Shown here piece after piece: positions 24,682-33,531 of a stretch of 64,000 nucleotides of DNA. The stretch lies in assembly GCA_016716385.1 (NCBI GenBank), contig JADJWL010000017.1, forward strand, positions 1-64,000, in the 5' to 3' direction. Every line of letters begins with the position of its first letter. Within the stretch, counting starts at the first letter, position 1. The notes under the pieces were generated by a model that saw only the letters and a program-made list of their open reading frames with translations, had not been told where the DNA came from and made no database searches. This DNA is from Bryobacterales bacterium. Its GTDB lineage: Bacteria; Acidobacteriota; Terriglobia; Bryobacterales; Bryobacteraceae. The position numbers were made by a program, and so were the translations under genes.

Positions 24682-25826
24682 ACGGCACAGGGTTGCACCC
24701 GCGGTTCTCCGGTTCGATCCAACTCCCAGCAGGCGTGCCCCCCGGCTGCTTCCAACCGATCGCCGTTCCAGAGCACCTGGAGAGGCAGCCATCCGGGTGG
24801 CGGCGTGATCCGTAGGACCGAGACGCCCCGGCTCACCAGGATCAACTCCCGCTCGTCCCCGGCTCCTTGAATCTCTCCCTGAACCCGGACCGTGTACCCC
24901 GCCGGACGGGGCGGGCGCACAACCTTCGCTTCCACACGGGACCGCTTGCCGGCGCGCTCGATCATCAGCGCCACATCGCCAGACTCCCTTCGCTCATCGA
25001 GATATTCCGCGTAGGCAGCGGCGTTCTTGAGGGTCTGTCCCTCGATTGCAACGATGCGGTCCCCCAAACGGAGCGCACCGCGGTAGCCCTCGGGCAGCCA
25101 CGCGATCTGGATGCCCGGACCGGCGTCGGCGGGATCGTAGCCAAATGGACCAAGATCGAGAGTGGCTCCTGATCCGGGCTGAACCCGCGTCTGTTTGAGC
25201 GCGTCGTTTCGCTGCGCCAGGTCAATGCGCGCAACCTCGATCCAATGGCAGCGCAAAAGCTGGGGACTGTCGGTCTCGCAATCGACAGACCGGGGATGCG
25301 GATCGAAGCGCTGCGCGGCAAGCCACTGAATCAGTTCGCCGTCGGACGCCTCTTCGCGGATCTCCAACGGATAACCGGCCTTGGCGAGGCGCATCCGGGC
25401 GCGTTCCGATCCCGGCGCAGGACGCGCCCAGACCAGAGGCACGGCCCTGCCGTTGACCGCGTAGAGGCGTCCCGTATTCACTGCCGCTCCGGGGTCGCCT
25501 CCGATCGCCAGAGCGCCCGCCCACAGGGACGGTAGCCGGTTGGCGGCGAGAAACACCTGCGGGACAGCGGCCCCGAAGCCCGCCAGGTGAGCGCCTGTGG
25601 CCGCCGGCACGAGCGCCTCAAGCGCTTCCAGCGCGGCGTCCGGGGCTTCCGGCAGCAGTGGACAGACGATCGACCAGTTCCCCGCCCTCGCCACCGGTTC
25701 CCAGGAACGGCGCAATTCCTCGGCGGATTCCGCGGTGGCGCCCGGCCCCGGTAGCAGCACGAGCATCCGGGCATCCTGCGCGCACACCGCGCTTGCCGCC
25801 AGAACCCAGCAGAGAGTGAGACGCAT
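24672..25826 (-). CDS. exported PDZ-domain protein with an alpha/beta-hydrolase-like N-terminal half
   Basis: This 384-residue protein has a signal peptide (MRLTLCWVLAASAVCAQ). The N-terminal half resembles an esterase-type alpha/beta fold (MLVLLPGPG, then HLAGFGAAVPQVF where GFGAA stands in place of the GxSxG nucleophile), so the catalytic Ser seems missing. The C-terminal half is PDZ-like, with GIQIAWLPEGYRGALRLGDRIVAIEGQTL as the carboxylate-binding and core strands. It may recognise a protein or peptide in the periplasm. ATG at 25826 is used; a GTG at 25832 is possible. It follows the coiled-coil gene by 13 bases. Confidence 0.7.
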   Translation of the reverse strand: MRLTLCWVLAASAVCAQDARMLVLLPGPGATAESAEELRRSWEPVARAGNWSIVCPLLPEAPDAALEALEALVPAATGAHLAGFGAAVPQVFLAANRLPSLWAGALAIGGDPGAAVNTGRLYAVNGRAVPLVWARPAPGSERARMRLAKAGYPLEIREEASDGELIQWLAAQRFDPHPRSVDCETDSPQLLRCHWIEVARIDLAQRNDALKQTRVQPGSGATLDLGPFGYDPADAGPGIQIAWLPEGYRGALRLGDRIVAIEGQTLKNAAAYAEYLDERRESGDVALMIERAGKRSRVEAKVVRPPRPAGYTVRVQGEIQGAGDERELILVSRGVSVLRITPPPGWLPLQVLWNGDRLEAAGGHACWELDRTGEPRVQPCAVPK

Positions 25827-25839
25827 GGACACCGATGGC

Positions 25840-26136
25840 CTACCTGCGGATGCGGTTGCGCACCTTCTTGGCCAGTTTCTCGATCTCCTCGGCTTTCTTC
25901 AAACTCGGAATCGAGAGAACCAGGTGCTCGTTCTCACGCAGTTCCTGGCGCAACTCTTCGGCCAGTTCGATGAGCCGGTTCATGTCCTCGAGCGACTTCT
26001 TGTGTTCAGCCTTGAGAATCTCGTCCTGCTGCAGCTTCCCGCTAGGCAGACGAACCGGCTTTTCGTCCTTCGCACCGAGCGCCACAAAGCCGAGTAGCAG
26101 GATCAAGACCGCGAGGGCCGCCGGCAGACTCTTCAT
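25840..26136 (-). CDS. small exported coiled-coil protein
   Basis: This 98-residue protein has a signal peptide (LAVLILLLGFVALGA) and a highly charged helical region from about residue 40 to the end (LEDMNRLIELAEELRQELREN, then a Lys/Arg-rich tail). No family is recognised. It lies 15 bases after pruA and 13 bases before the PDZ gene on the same strand, so all three are probably one transcript. It may be a periplasmic spacer or oligomerising factor. Confidence 0.7.
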   Translation of the reverse strand: MKSLPAALAVLILLLGFVALGAKDEKPVRLPSGKLQQDEILKAEHKKSLEDMNRLIELAEELRQELRENEHLVLSIPSLKKAEEIEKLAKKVRNRIRR

Positions 26137-26151
26137 ACCTCTAGTTTCACC

Positions 26152-27699
26152 CTAACCGTTCAATTTCTCGGAAATCGCTTTCGCCTGGAGAAACAGCAGC
26201 AGGTAGTCCGGCCCGCCGGCTTTCGAATCGGTCCCGGACATGTTGAATCCGCCGAACGGGTGCGCTCCCACCATAGCCCCCGTGCACTTGCGGTTGAAAT
26301 ACAGGTTGCCCACGAAGAACTGTTCTTTGGCCTGTTCGATGTGCGCGCGGTTGGTGGAGTAGACGGCGCCGGTCAGACCGTACTCGGTATCGTTCGCCAG
26401 TTCGATCGCGTGGTCGAAGTCGCGTGCCCTGGTCACGGCGAGGACGGGCCCGAAGATCTCCTCCTGGAAGATCTTCGCCTTCGGTTCTACATCGGCAATG
26501 ATGGTCGGCGCGAGGAAGTAGCCGTCCCCCGGCGCGATGTCGCCGCCGGCGAGCAGGCGTCCCTCGCTCTTCCCGGCTTCGATATAGGCCAGAATCGACC
26601 GGCGGGCGGACTCGCTGATCACCGGACCCATGGAATTCGCGGGATCCTGCGCGGAGCCGACCCGGATCCGCGCCACACGCGCCACCAGTTTCTCCAGGAA
26701 TGCATCGTAGACACCGGCGCCGACGATCGCCCGCGAGCATGCGGAGCACTTCTGCCCCTGGTAGCCGTAAGCGGACACGGCAACGCCTTCGACAGCGGCG
26801 TCGAGGTCGCACTCGTCATCCACGACGATGGCGTCCTTGCCGCCCATTTCCGCGATCACACGTTTGATCCAGATCTGACCCGGTTGGTGGCGCGCCGCCA
26901 GCTCGTTGATCCGCAAACCCACTTCCCGCGACCCCGTAAAGGCGATGAGGCGCGTCTTCGGGTGCTGCACCATCAGGTCGCCGATGGTGGCGCCGCTGCC
27001 CGTGACGAAGGCAATCGCCCGTTCCGGGAATCCGGCGGCGAGCAGCAGCTCGACGAACAATGCTCCGATGGTGGGCGTCTCGCTCGACGGCTTCAGCACC
27101 ACCGTGTTTCCGGTCACCAGCGCCGCGACCGTCATTCCGCACAGAATGGCCAGGGGGAAATTCCACGGCGGGATCACCAGGGCCGCACCCAGAGGCAGAT
27201 ACCGCATCTCGCCCCGCTCGCCGGGAAACGGCAGCACCGGCGATGGATCGGCATAGCGTTCCAACTGCCACGCGTAGTAGTCGCAGAAGTCGATCGCCTC
27301 ACACACATCCGCCTCGGCCTCGGCCCAACTCTTGCCGCTCTCGATGACCAGCCAGGCGTCGAACTCGAGCTTCCGTTCGCGCAGCAGGTCCGCCGCGCGG
27401 CGCAGCAGAGCGATCCGCTCGCGAGCAGGCGTGCGGCTCCACTCGGGAAAGTAGGCGTGCGCTTCCTCGATTGCGGTGGACGCCATAGCGGGCGTCGCGC
27501 GCTGATGAATGCCGACGACCTCCGACGGGCTCGACGGATTCACGCTCCGCATCTTTTGTTCTGTGCGCAGGCGCGAGCCGGCGATGAGAAGCTCGTGTTC
27601 CCGCCCGAACCGGGAGCGTACGCCACCCAGGGCGGCCTCCATCGCGGCGCGGTTCTCCGCCTGGGAGAAGTCGAGGTACGGCTCGTTGCGGAAGCTCAT
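26152..27699 (-). CDS. pruA: L-glutamate gamma-semialdehyde (1-pyrroline-5-carboxylate) dehydrogenase
   Basis: This 515-residue aldehyde dehydrogenase is of the P5C-dehydrogenase type and oxidises glutamate semialdehyde to glutamate with NAD in proline breakdown. Landmarks are VVLKPSSETPTIGALFVELL, the nucleotide-binding IAFTGSREVGLRI, EMGGKDAIVV with the general-base Glu, the catalytic Cys near 318 in GYQGQKCSACSR, EIFGPVLAV, and NLYFNRKCTGAMVG near the end. The N-terminal FRNEPYLDFS stretch also fits this subfamily. There is no proline dehydrogenase in the window. CAGGAGAG precedes the ATG. It leads a three-gene transcript. Confidence 0.92.
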   Translation of the reverse strand: MSFRNEPYLDFSQAENRAAMEAALGGVRSRFGREHELLIAGSRLRTEQKMRSVNPSSPSEVVGIHQRATPAMASTAIEEAHAYFPEWSRTPARERIALLRRAADLLRERKLEFDAWLVIESGKSWAEAEADVCEAIDFCDYYAWQLERYADPSPVLPFPGERGEMRYLPLGAALVIPPWNFPLAILCGMTVAALVTGNTVVLKPSSETPTIGALFVELLLAAGFPERAIAFVTGSGATIGDLMVQHPKTRLIAFTGSREVGLRINELAARHQPGQIWIKRVIAEMGGKDAIVVDDECDLDAAVEGVAVSAYGYQGQKCSACSRAIVGAGVYDAFLEKLVARVARIRVGSAQDPANSMGPVISESARRSILAYIEAGKSEGRLLAGGDIAPGDGYFLAPTIIADVEPKAKIFQEEIFGPVLAVTRARDFDHAIELANDTEYGLTGAVYSTNRAHIEQAKEQFFVGNLYFNRKCTGAMVGAHPFGGFNMSGTDSKAGGPDYLLLFLQAKAISEKLNG

Positions 27700-27779
27700 G
27701 ACGGCTCTCCTGAACTTTTGCCTTCAGCGTATCATGTGGGCCGTGGAAGGCCGCCGGAGTAAAGTAGAAGAAGGAGACG

Positions 27780-28640
27780 ATGCGAGCGCTGATTTGCCTG
27801 GCTTTGGCCGCTGGCTTGTGTGCGCAGGAAGAGGCGATCCAGAACACCGGTGCGCCCATCCGGCTACCATTTGCCTGCGCCGCCGAAGACATCCCCTGGG
27901 CAGGCTTGAGCTGCACTGAAGAGGAACCGTGCGAAGTCTACCTCGAACTGGTTTCCTTCGAAGTGCTGGGCAACCGGATGTTCGCCAGCGGCAACTTCCA
28001 CACCGCAGAAGTGACACTCTACTCGATCTTCCTCACGAGCGAGGATGGCGGCAAGACGTGGCGGGAAGCCTTCCAGCGCATCCGGGGCGGCGGACTCGAC
28101 CAGATCCGCTTCCACGGCTTTGACAGCGGATGGGTAGCGGGCGGCATCCTGCATCCCTTGCCGCGCGATCCGTTCCTGCTGATCACGCGCGACGGCGGCA
28201 AGACCTGGCTGCGCAAGCGCATGTTCAGCGACGGCCGGTCCGGCGCCATCCTGGACTTCGCGTTTACCTCGCCGCGGCAGGGGACCCTGCTGTTCGATCG
28301 GGGCGGCAGCGAGGACGGCATGCGCTACCAGTTGTACGAATCGCCGGCTGGCGGCGATACCTGGATCGTCCGCGAGGCAAGCGAGAAGCCCCTCACAATC
28401 CGGCGGCGGGCGGCCCCGGCGGGTGACTCGCGCGTCCGCGCCGATGCCAGGACGCGCGCCTATCACCTCGAACGGCGCAGCGGAGACACCTGGAAAACCG
28501 TGGCGGCGTTTCTCGTGGAAGTGGATCCGTGCAAGCCGCCGCCCGAGCCCGAAACTGAGCCGCCGCCCGAGCCCGCCGAACCCAAGCCGGAGACCGAAGC
28601 GACCGACACGTTTGTCATTCGCCCCAGGCCGCAGAAATGA
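27780..28640 (+). CDS. exported Asp-box (BNR/YCF48-like) protein
   Basis: This 286-residue protein has a short signal peptide (MRALICLALAAGLCAQ) and Asp-box motifs S/T-x-D-G-G-K-T-W (TSEDGGKTWREA, TRDGGKTWLRK, then a looser ESPAGGDTW), suggesting a small propeller like sialidase or YCF48 proteins. The C terminus is a Pro/Glu-rich tail (PPPEPETEPPPEPAEPKPE) of the kind that spans the cell wall or periplasm. AAGGAGA precedes the ATG and TATCAT lies at 27730-27735. The stop overlaps the next start (ATGA). Confidence 0.72.
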   Translation: MRALICLALAAGLCAQEEAIQNTGAPIRLPFACAAEDIPWAGLSCTEEEPCEVYLELVSFEVLGNRMFASGNFHTAEVTLYSIFLTSEDGGKTWREAFQRIRGGGLDQIRFHGFDSGWVAGGILHPLPRDPFLLITRDGGKTWLRKRMFSDGRSGAILDFAFTSPRQGTLLFDRGGSEDGMRYQLYESPAGGDTWIVREASEKPLTIRRRAAPAGDSRVRADARTRAYHLERRSGDTWKTVAAFLVEVDPCKPPPEPETEPPPEPAEPKPETEATDTFVIRPRPQK

Positions 28641-30196
28641 GAGACCCGGTCGAGCTCGAGCTGTTCCGCCACCTCTATATCTCCATCGCCGAGGAGATGG
28701 GCGTCGTCCTGCGCAAGACCGCCTTTTCCGCCAATATCAAGGAGCGCCGGGACTACTCCTGCGCTGTGTATGACGCGCATGGCGCGGCCATCGCGATGGG
28801 CGACCACATGCCCGTTCATCTGGGGGCGATGCCGATGTCGGTGCGCTCGGTCCTCCGGGCGATGTGCCTCGATCGTGGCGACGTGGCGATCGTGAACGAT
28901 CCCTTCGCCGGCGGCACCCACCTGCCCGACATCACCGCCGTGGCTCCGGTCTTTCTCAAACCGGACGGCGCCCAGCCGGATTTCTATCTCGCCAACCGCG
29001 CGCATCACGCCGATGTCGGCGGCATGACGCCGGGATCGATGCCTATGGCGCGGGAGATCTATCAGGAAGGCCTGCGCATTCCCCCAGTGAAGCTTGTCCG
29101 CGCGGGCCTGACCGACAGCGGCTTGCTGGCGACGATCCTGGCCAACGTTCGGACCCCCGTGGAACGCGAGGGCGACCTGCGCGCGCAGTTGATGGCGATC
29201 GCCCGCGGCGAGGCGCGCCTGCGGGAGGCCGCGGCCAGGTACGGAGCGCCGCGGATGGCGTCGAACGCCCGTGCCCTGCTCGACTATAGCGAGCGCATGT
29301 GCCGTGCGGCCATCGCGAAACTGCCCGAAGGGGTGTACCGGTTCCGCGACTGCCTGGACAACGACGGCGTGACCCGGGAGCCAGTGTGGATCCGTGTCGC
29401 AGTGACGGTTCGCGGCGGCGAGGCGACGGTCGACTTCACCGGGTCAAGCCCCCAGGCCGCCGGTCCCGTGAATGCGAACGAAGCGATCGCCGTCGCCGCA
29501 ACAATGTACGTCTTCCGCTGCCTGATGGCGGATGACGTGCCCTACACCGAGGGGTTGATGCGGCCCGTGCACGTAATCGCGCCGGTGGGTTCGGTCGTCA
29601 ACGCGCAGGCGCCCGCCGCGATGGCCGCGGGCAACGTCGAGACCTCGCAGCGCATCACCGACGTGGTCCTCGGCGCGCTGGCGAAAGCGGCCCCCGGACG
29701 GATCCCCGCCGCCTCGTCGGGCACGATGAACAATCTGAGCTTTGGGGGATGGGATCCGCGGCGGAACGCACCGTTCGCCTACTACGAGACGATCGCCGGA
29801 GGCATGGGGGCGTCCGCCGCCGCGCCGGGCGAGTCCGCGGTGCACACCCACATGACCAATAGCTGGAACACGCCGGTGGAGGCGTTCGAGCGCCAGTATC
29901 CTTTGCGCGTGCGCCAGTACCGGATCCGGCGCGGCTCCGGCGGCCCGGGCCGGATGCGCGGCGGCGATGGCCTCGTCCGCGAACTGGAGTTCCTGACCGC
30001 CTGCGACGTAACCCTGCTCAGCGACCGGCGCGAACGCGGCCCCTGGGGACTCGCCGGCGGCAAAGCCGGGAGCCCGGGACGCAATACGCTGATCCAGGGG
30101 CGCAAGGCCCGGACTCTCCCCGCCAAGACCCGCTTCACCGCCAGCCCCGGAGACGTTCTGCGGATCGAGACCCCTGGCGGCGGCGGATACGGCTGA
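28637..30196 (+). CDS. hydantoinase B/oxoprolinase-family protein
   Basis: This 519-residue protein matches N-methylhydantoinase B (HyuB), the beta half of ATP-dependent hydantoinases, 5-oxoprolinase and acetone carboxylase relatives. Landmarks are FRHLYISIAEEMGVVLRKTAFS, NIKERRDYSCAVYD, GDHMPVHLGAMP, NDPFAGGTHLPDI, NRAHHADVGGMTPGSMP, and the late SGTMNNLSFGG and GGxGGxGxxRGG-like stretches (RRGSGGPGRMRGGDG). It normally pairs with HyuA, but no HyuA-like gene is in this window. It overlaps the upstream gene by four bases. Substrate unknown. Confidence 0.88.
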   Translation: MRDPVELELFRHLYISIAEEMGVVLRKTAFSANIKERRDYSCAVYDAHGAAIAMGDHMPVHLGAMPMSVRSVLRAMCLDRGDVAIVNDPFAGGTHLPDITAVAPVFLKPDGAQPDFYLANRAHHADVGGMTPGSMPMAREIYQEGLRIPPVKLVRAGLTDSGLLATILANVRTPVEREGDLRAQLMAIARGEARLREAAARYGAPRMASNARALLDYSERMCRAAIAKLPEGVYRFRDCLDNDGVTREPVWIRVAVTVRGGEATVDFTGSSPQAAGPVNANEAIAVAATMYVFRCLMADDVPYTEGLMRPVHVIAPVGSVVNAQAPAAMAAGNVETSQRITDVVLGALAKAAPGRIPAASSGTMNNLSFGGWDPRRNAPFAYYETIAGGMGASAAAPGESAVHTHMTNSWNTPVEAFERQYPLRVRQYRIRRGSGGPGRMRGGDGLVRELEFLTACDVTLLSDRRERGPWGLAGGKAGSPGRNTLIQGRKARTLPAKTRFTASPGDVLRIETPGGGGYG

Positions 30197-30241
30197 GGGT
30201 GGTCACAGGCGTGCAGGACCACTTACCGAACCAGCGTCATT

Positions 30242-32104
30242 ATGCCAACCGCGAAGAATCCGCCTGTGCCGCACCGTCTCGCCCAGGCTCTGTCGAAGAT
30301 CGTGACGCGGGCCTTGAAGCTCGAGAAGTCGATGCAGGCGGACATCGAGGCGATCGCGCCCGCCCACCGCGCGAGCGCCCGTAACCTGCTCCATTACTTG
30401 AGCCTCCGGCAGCACGATGTGCGCGACATGCAGCACGTGCTGGCCTCTTACGGCTTATCGTCGCTGGGCCGCGCCGAGCCGCATACGCTGGCCAGCCTGA
30501 TGGCTGTCCTGTGCGCGCTCGACCGCATCATGGGTGAACCGGCACGGACACACCCGGCGCTGCCTGTGGACTTTGCCACTGGCCCCGCTCTGCTCTCCAG
30601 TAATGCCGGCCTTCTCCTGGGCCCCGCGCCGCAGCGGCCTGCCCGGATCATGGTGACGATGCCCAGCGAGGCGGCGCGCGACTACACCCTCGTCCGCGGG
30701 TTGGTGGACGCCGGCATGGACGTCATGCGCATCAACTGCGCGCATGACGAAACGGCCGCCTGGCAGGGGATGATCGCCAATCTCCGCCGGGCCGAACGCG
30801 AAACCGGCCGCCGCTGCCGCATCCTGATGGATCTCGCCGGTCCCAAGCTGCGGACCGGTTCCATCGCGCGCGGATCGCACCTGGTCAGATTCCGGCCCAG
30901 CCGCTCCGTCCGCGGCGAAGTCACCGGGAACGCGCGCATTTGGATCACGAGAGCATCCACCCCGGCGCCGCCGCCCGAGTCGGCCGTGGCTCTCCCGGTC
31001 GACGATGCGCTGTTTGCCAAGCTGGAGACCGGGGATCTGCTCCTGGCTGCCGACACACGCGGCAGGCGCCGGTCAATCGGGATTACCGTGCCCGCAGAGG
31101 GCGGATTCCACGCGGAATCGGACCAGTCCGGCATCCTTGAGCAGGGTACGCGGATCGAACTGCGGCGAGACGGCGCGAAGGCGGGAGAAGGCCTGATTGG
31201 TAACCTGCCGTATCTCGAAGAGCCGATCCTGCTGTCAGTGGGCGATCCATTGCTCATCACGACCCCCGACCAGCCCGGCCAACCGGCCCGCCGCGACCAT
31301 TCCGGCAGAATCCGGAAACCCGCGGCAATCCCCTCGACCCTGCCGGAGATCTTCCGCCAGGTCCGCGTGGGCCAGCGCATTTTCTTCGACGACGGCAAGA
31401 TCGGCGCCGTCGTGCGCCGGGCGGGCAAGCAGCACCTGCTCGTCGAGATCACGCAGGCCGCTCCCGGCGGGGCCAAACTCCGCTCGGACAAGGGCATTAA
31501 TCTGCCGGACACCGACATCCGGCTGCCCGCCCTGACGGCCAGGGATCTCGAAGACCTCGACTTTGCCGCGGCGCATGCCGATATGATCGGGCTGTCGTTC
31601 GTCCGGCGCGCGCAGGATGTCGCTCGTGCGCAGCGCGAACTGGCCAAGCGCGGCGCGTCCTCCTGCGGTATCGTGCTGAAGATCGAGAATCGCAGCGCAT
31701 TTGAACAGCTTCCCAAGCTCCTGCTCCAGGGCCTCCAGACGATGCCTCTGGGCGTAATGGTGGCGCGCGGGGACCTTGGGGTGGAACTTGGATTCGAACG
31801 CCTCGCCGAGGTACAGGAAGAAATCCTGTGGCTGTGTGAGGCGGCGCACGTGCCGGTGATCTGGGCAACTCAGGTCCTCGAGGGTCTGGCCAAGACCGGC
31901 GTCCCGACGCGCGCCGAAGTGACCGATGCGGCCATGGCCGGCCGCGCCGAATGCGTCATGTTGAACAAGGGCCCGCATATCGTCGGCACGGTCCGGTTCC
32001 TCAACGATGTCCTGGAGCGCATGCAGAAGCACCAGCATAAGAAGGTGTCCATGCTGCGGAGGCTGTCCGTCTCCGAACTGGGCGCCGCCGCCGGCAAGGG
32101 CTAA
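30242..32104 (+). CDS. pyruvate kinase-family protein, atypical
   Basis: This 620-residue protein contains the pyruvate kinase barrel in its later part: VTMPSEAARDYTLVRGLVDAGMDVMRINCAH near 138, DLAGPKLRTG, DKGINLPDTDIRLPALTARD, GLSFVRRAQDV, KIENRSAFEQ with the metal-binding Glu near 482, and MVARGDLGVEL. The first 135 residues are an extra helical domain (SKIVTRALKLEKSMQADIEAI) absent from ordinary pyruvate kinases. The usual ATKMLE-type motif is replaced by ATQVLEGLAK, and the C-terminal regulatory domain is missing. The reaction may be pyruvate kinase or a related phosphotransfer; activity is not certain. Confidence 0.8.
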   Translation: MPTAKNPPVPHRLAQALSKIVTRALKLEKSMQADIEAIAPAHRASARNLLHYLSLRQHDVRDMQHVLASYGLSSLGRAEPHTLASLMAVLCALDRIMGEPARTHPALPVDFATGPALLSSNAGLLLGPAPQRPARIMVTMPSEAARDYTLVRGLVDAGMDVMRINCAHDETAAWQGMIANLRRAERETGRRCRILMDLAGPKLRTGSIARGSHLVRFRPSRSVRGEVTGNARIWITRASTPAPPPESAVALPVDDALFAKLETGDLLLAADTRGRRRSIGITVPAEGGFHAESDQSGILEQGTRIELRRDGAKAGEGLIGNLPYLEEPILLSVGDPLLITTPDQPGQPARRDHSGRIRKPAAIPSTLPEIFRQVRVGQRIFFDDGKIGAVVRRAGKQHLLVEITQAAPGGAKLRSDKGINLPDTDIRLPALTARDLEDLDFAAAHADMIGLSFVRRAQDVARAQRELAKRGASSCGIVLKIENRSAFEQLPKLLLQGLQTMPLGVMVARGDLGVELGFERLAEVQEEILWLCEAAHVPVIWATQVLEGLAKTGVPTRAEVTDAAMAGRAECVMLNKGPHIVGTVRFLNDVLERMQKHQHKKVSMLRRLSVSELGAAAGKG

Positions 32105-32269
32105 GGATTTGGAGCGATCCGCCGATCACTCAACTGGTAGCGATCCAAAGCGCACCAGGAGGGGCGGTGGACGAACCGACCGGAGGAGCCGCCCTTCCTC
32201 ACCCTGCTGATTCGCGATAGAATCTCCCCATTCGCATTGATTTCCAACATAGGACCAAGGGAGAACACC

Positions 32270-33520
32270 ATGACCGCGCATTCCCGCCGACGGTTTCTCA
32301 AGACTATGCTGGCCGGCCTGCCTGCCGCCAGTTTCCTCACGAAGTATGAACTGATGGCCGCTCCCGAAAAGGGCCGTGTCAGGATCCGCGACGTCAAAAC
32401 GATGATCCTGCAGGGACCGCGGACCTACACGCTGGTCAAGGTGGAAACGGACTCCGGCCTGTACGGCATCGCCGAAGCCTACGGGAGCCCGGGCGCCGGC
32501 GTTCGCGAGCAGGTCCATCACCTGAAGCCGCTGCTGATCGGCCAGGACGCCCTGGAAATCGACAAGATCTGCAGCGTCGTGTTCGAGCGGCACTCGGACG
32601 GGTCGGCACATGCGATGATGCGCGCTCTCTCCGGCATTGAAATGGCGCTGTGGGACGTCGCCGGCAAGATCCTCGGCCAGCCCGTGGCCATCCTCCTCGG
32701 CGGGCGCTACCGGGATAAGGTCCGCATGTACGACCATTCGAACCCGCGCGACTGGCACGACCGCGCCTCCGTCCGCGACTGGGCGCAGGAGGCCAAGAGT
32801 CATCCTTCCGGGTTTACGGGCCACAAGTTCGGCCAGAAGCACACGGCACCCGCCAGCGACCCCGCACGCGATGCCGTCAACCGCGTCATTTCTCCCGCCG
32901 ACCTGCGCAACATCCGCAAAGGCTACGAGAACTGCCGCGAAGCCATCGGCTGGGAGCACGACATCATGGTCCACTGCCACTGGGAGTACAGTTTCCGCAG
33001 CTCGGTCGACCTGGCCCAGGCCGTGGAGCCGATCAAGCCGCTCTTCCTCGAAGATCCGATGCCGACCATGTACAACGAGGGCTGGCCGAAACTCGTAACG
33101 ATGTCCAACGTACCGATTTGCACCGGCGAGAACTGGATGCGCCGCGCCGAAGCCGCCCCGTTCATCGTCAACAACGGCTGCGACGTCCTGAATCCAGACC
33201 TGCGCAACTCGGGAGGCTTTATCGAAAACAGGAAGATGGCCGACATGGCGGATGTGTACTTCCTGTCAATGTGCAACCATAACACGGGCTCGGTTGTGAA
33301 CACGATGGCCACGGTGCAGTGGGCCGCCGCGATCCGGAACTACATGGTCTGCGAGACGGTGGTCGGCAAGCAGGATTGGATGGACGACGTGATCCTGCAC
33401 GACGGTCCGGTCGTCAAGAACGGATTCATCGAGGTCCCCACCAAGCCCGGCCTTGGCATCGAGCTGAACCCGGACGTCGTCAAGGCGCACCTGGCCGCCG
33501 GCGAAACCTGGTGGGGGTAG
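32270..33520 (+). CDS. Tat-exported enolase-superfamily (mandelate racemase-like) protein
   Basis: This 416-residue protein has a twin-arginine signal (SRRRFLKTMLAGLPAAS) and the enolase-superfamily capping domain and barrel (MRALSGIEMALWDVAGKILGQPVAILLGG). Expected acid-sugar dehydratase residues are partly visible: Lys in GHKFGQK, Glu in FLEDPMP, Glu in TGENWM, Asp in NPDLRNSGG and His in CNHNTGS. The first metal position, usually Asp in a D-x-H-G context, reads VHCHWEY, with His in the Asp place. The protein may be a sugar-acid dehydratase or epimerase. AAGGGAGA precedes the ATG and TAGAAT lies at 32218-32223. Confidence 0.8.
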   Translation: MTAHSRRRFLKTMLAGLPAASFLTKYELMAAPEKGRVRIRDVKTMILQGPRTYTLVKVETDSGLYGIAEAYGSPGAGVREQVHHLKPLLIGQDALEIDKICSVVFERHSDGSAHAMMRALSGIEMALWDVAGKILGQPVAILLGGRYRDKVRMYDHSNPRDWHDRASVRDWAQEAKSHPSGFTGHKFGQKHTAPASDPARDAVNRVISPADLRNIRKGYENCREAIGWEHDIMVHCHWEYSFRSSVDLAQAVEPIKPLFLEDPMPTMYNEGWPKLVTMSNVPICTGENWMRRAEAAPFIVNNGCDVLNPDLRNSGGFIENRKMADMADVYFLSMCNHNTGSVVNTMATVQWAAAIRNYMVCETVVGKQDWMDDVILHDGPVVKNGFIEVPTKPGLGIELNPDVVKAHLAAGETWWG

Positions 33521-33531
33521 CGCGGGTCCGG

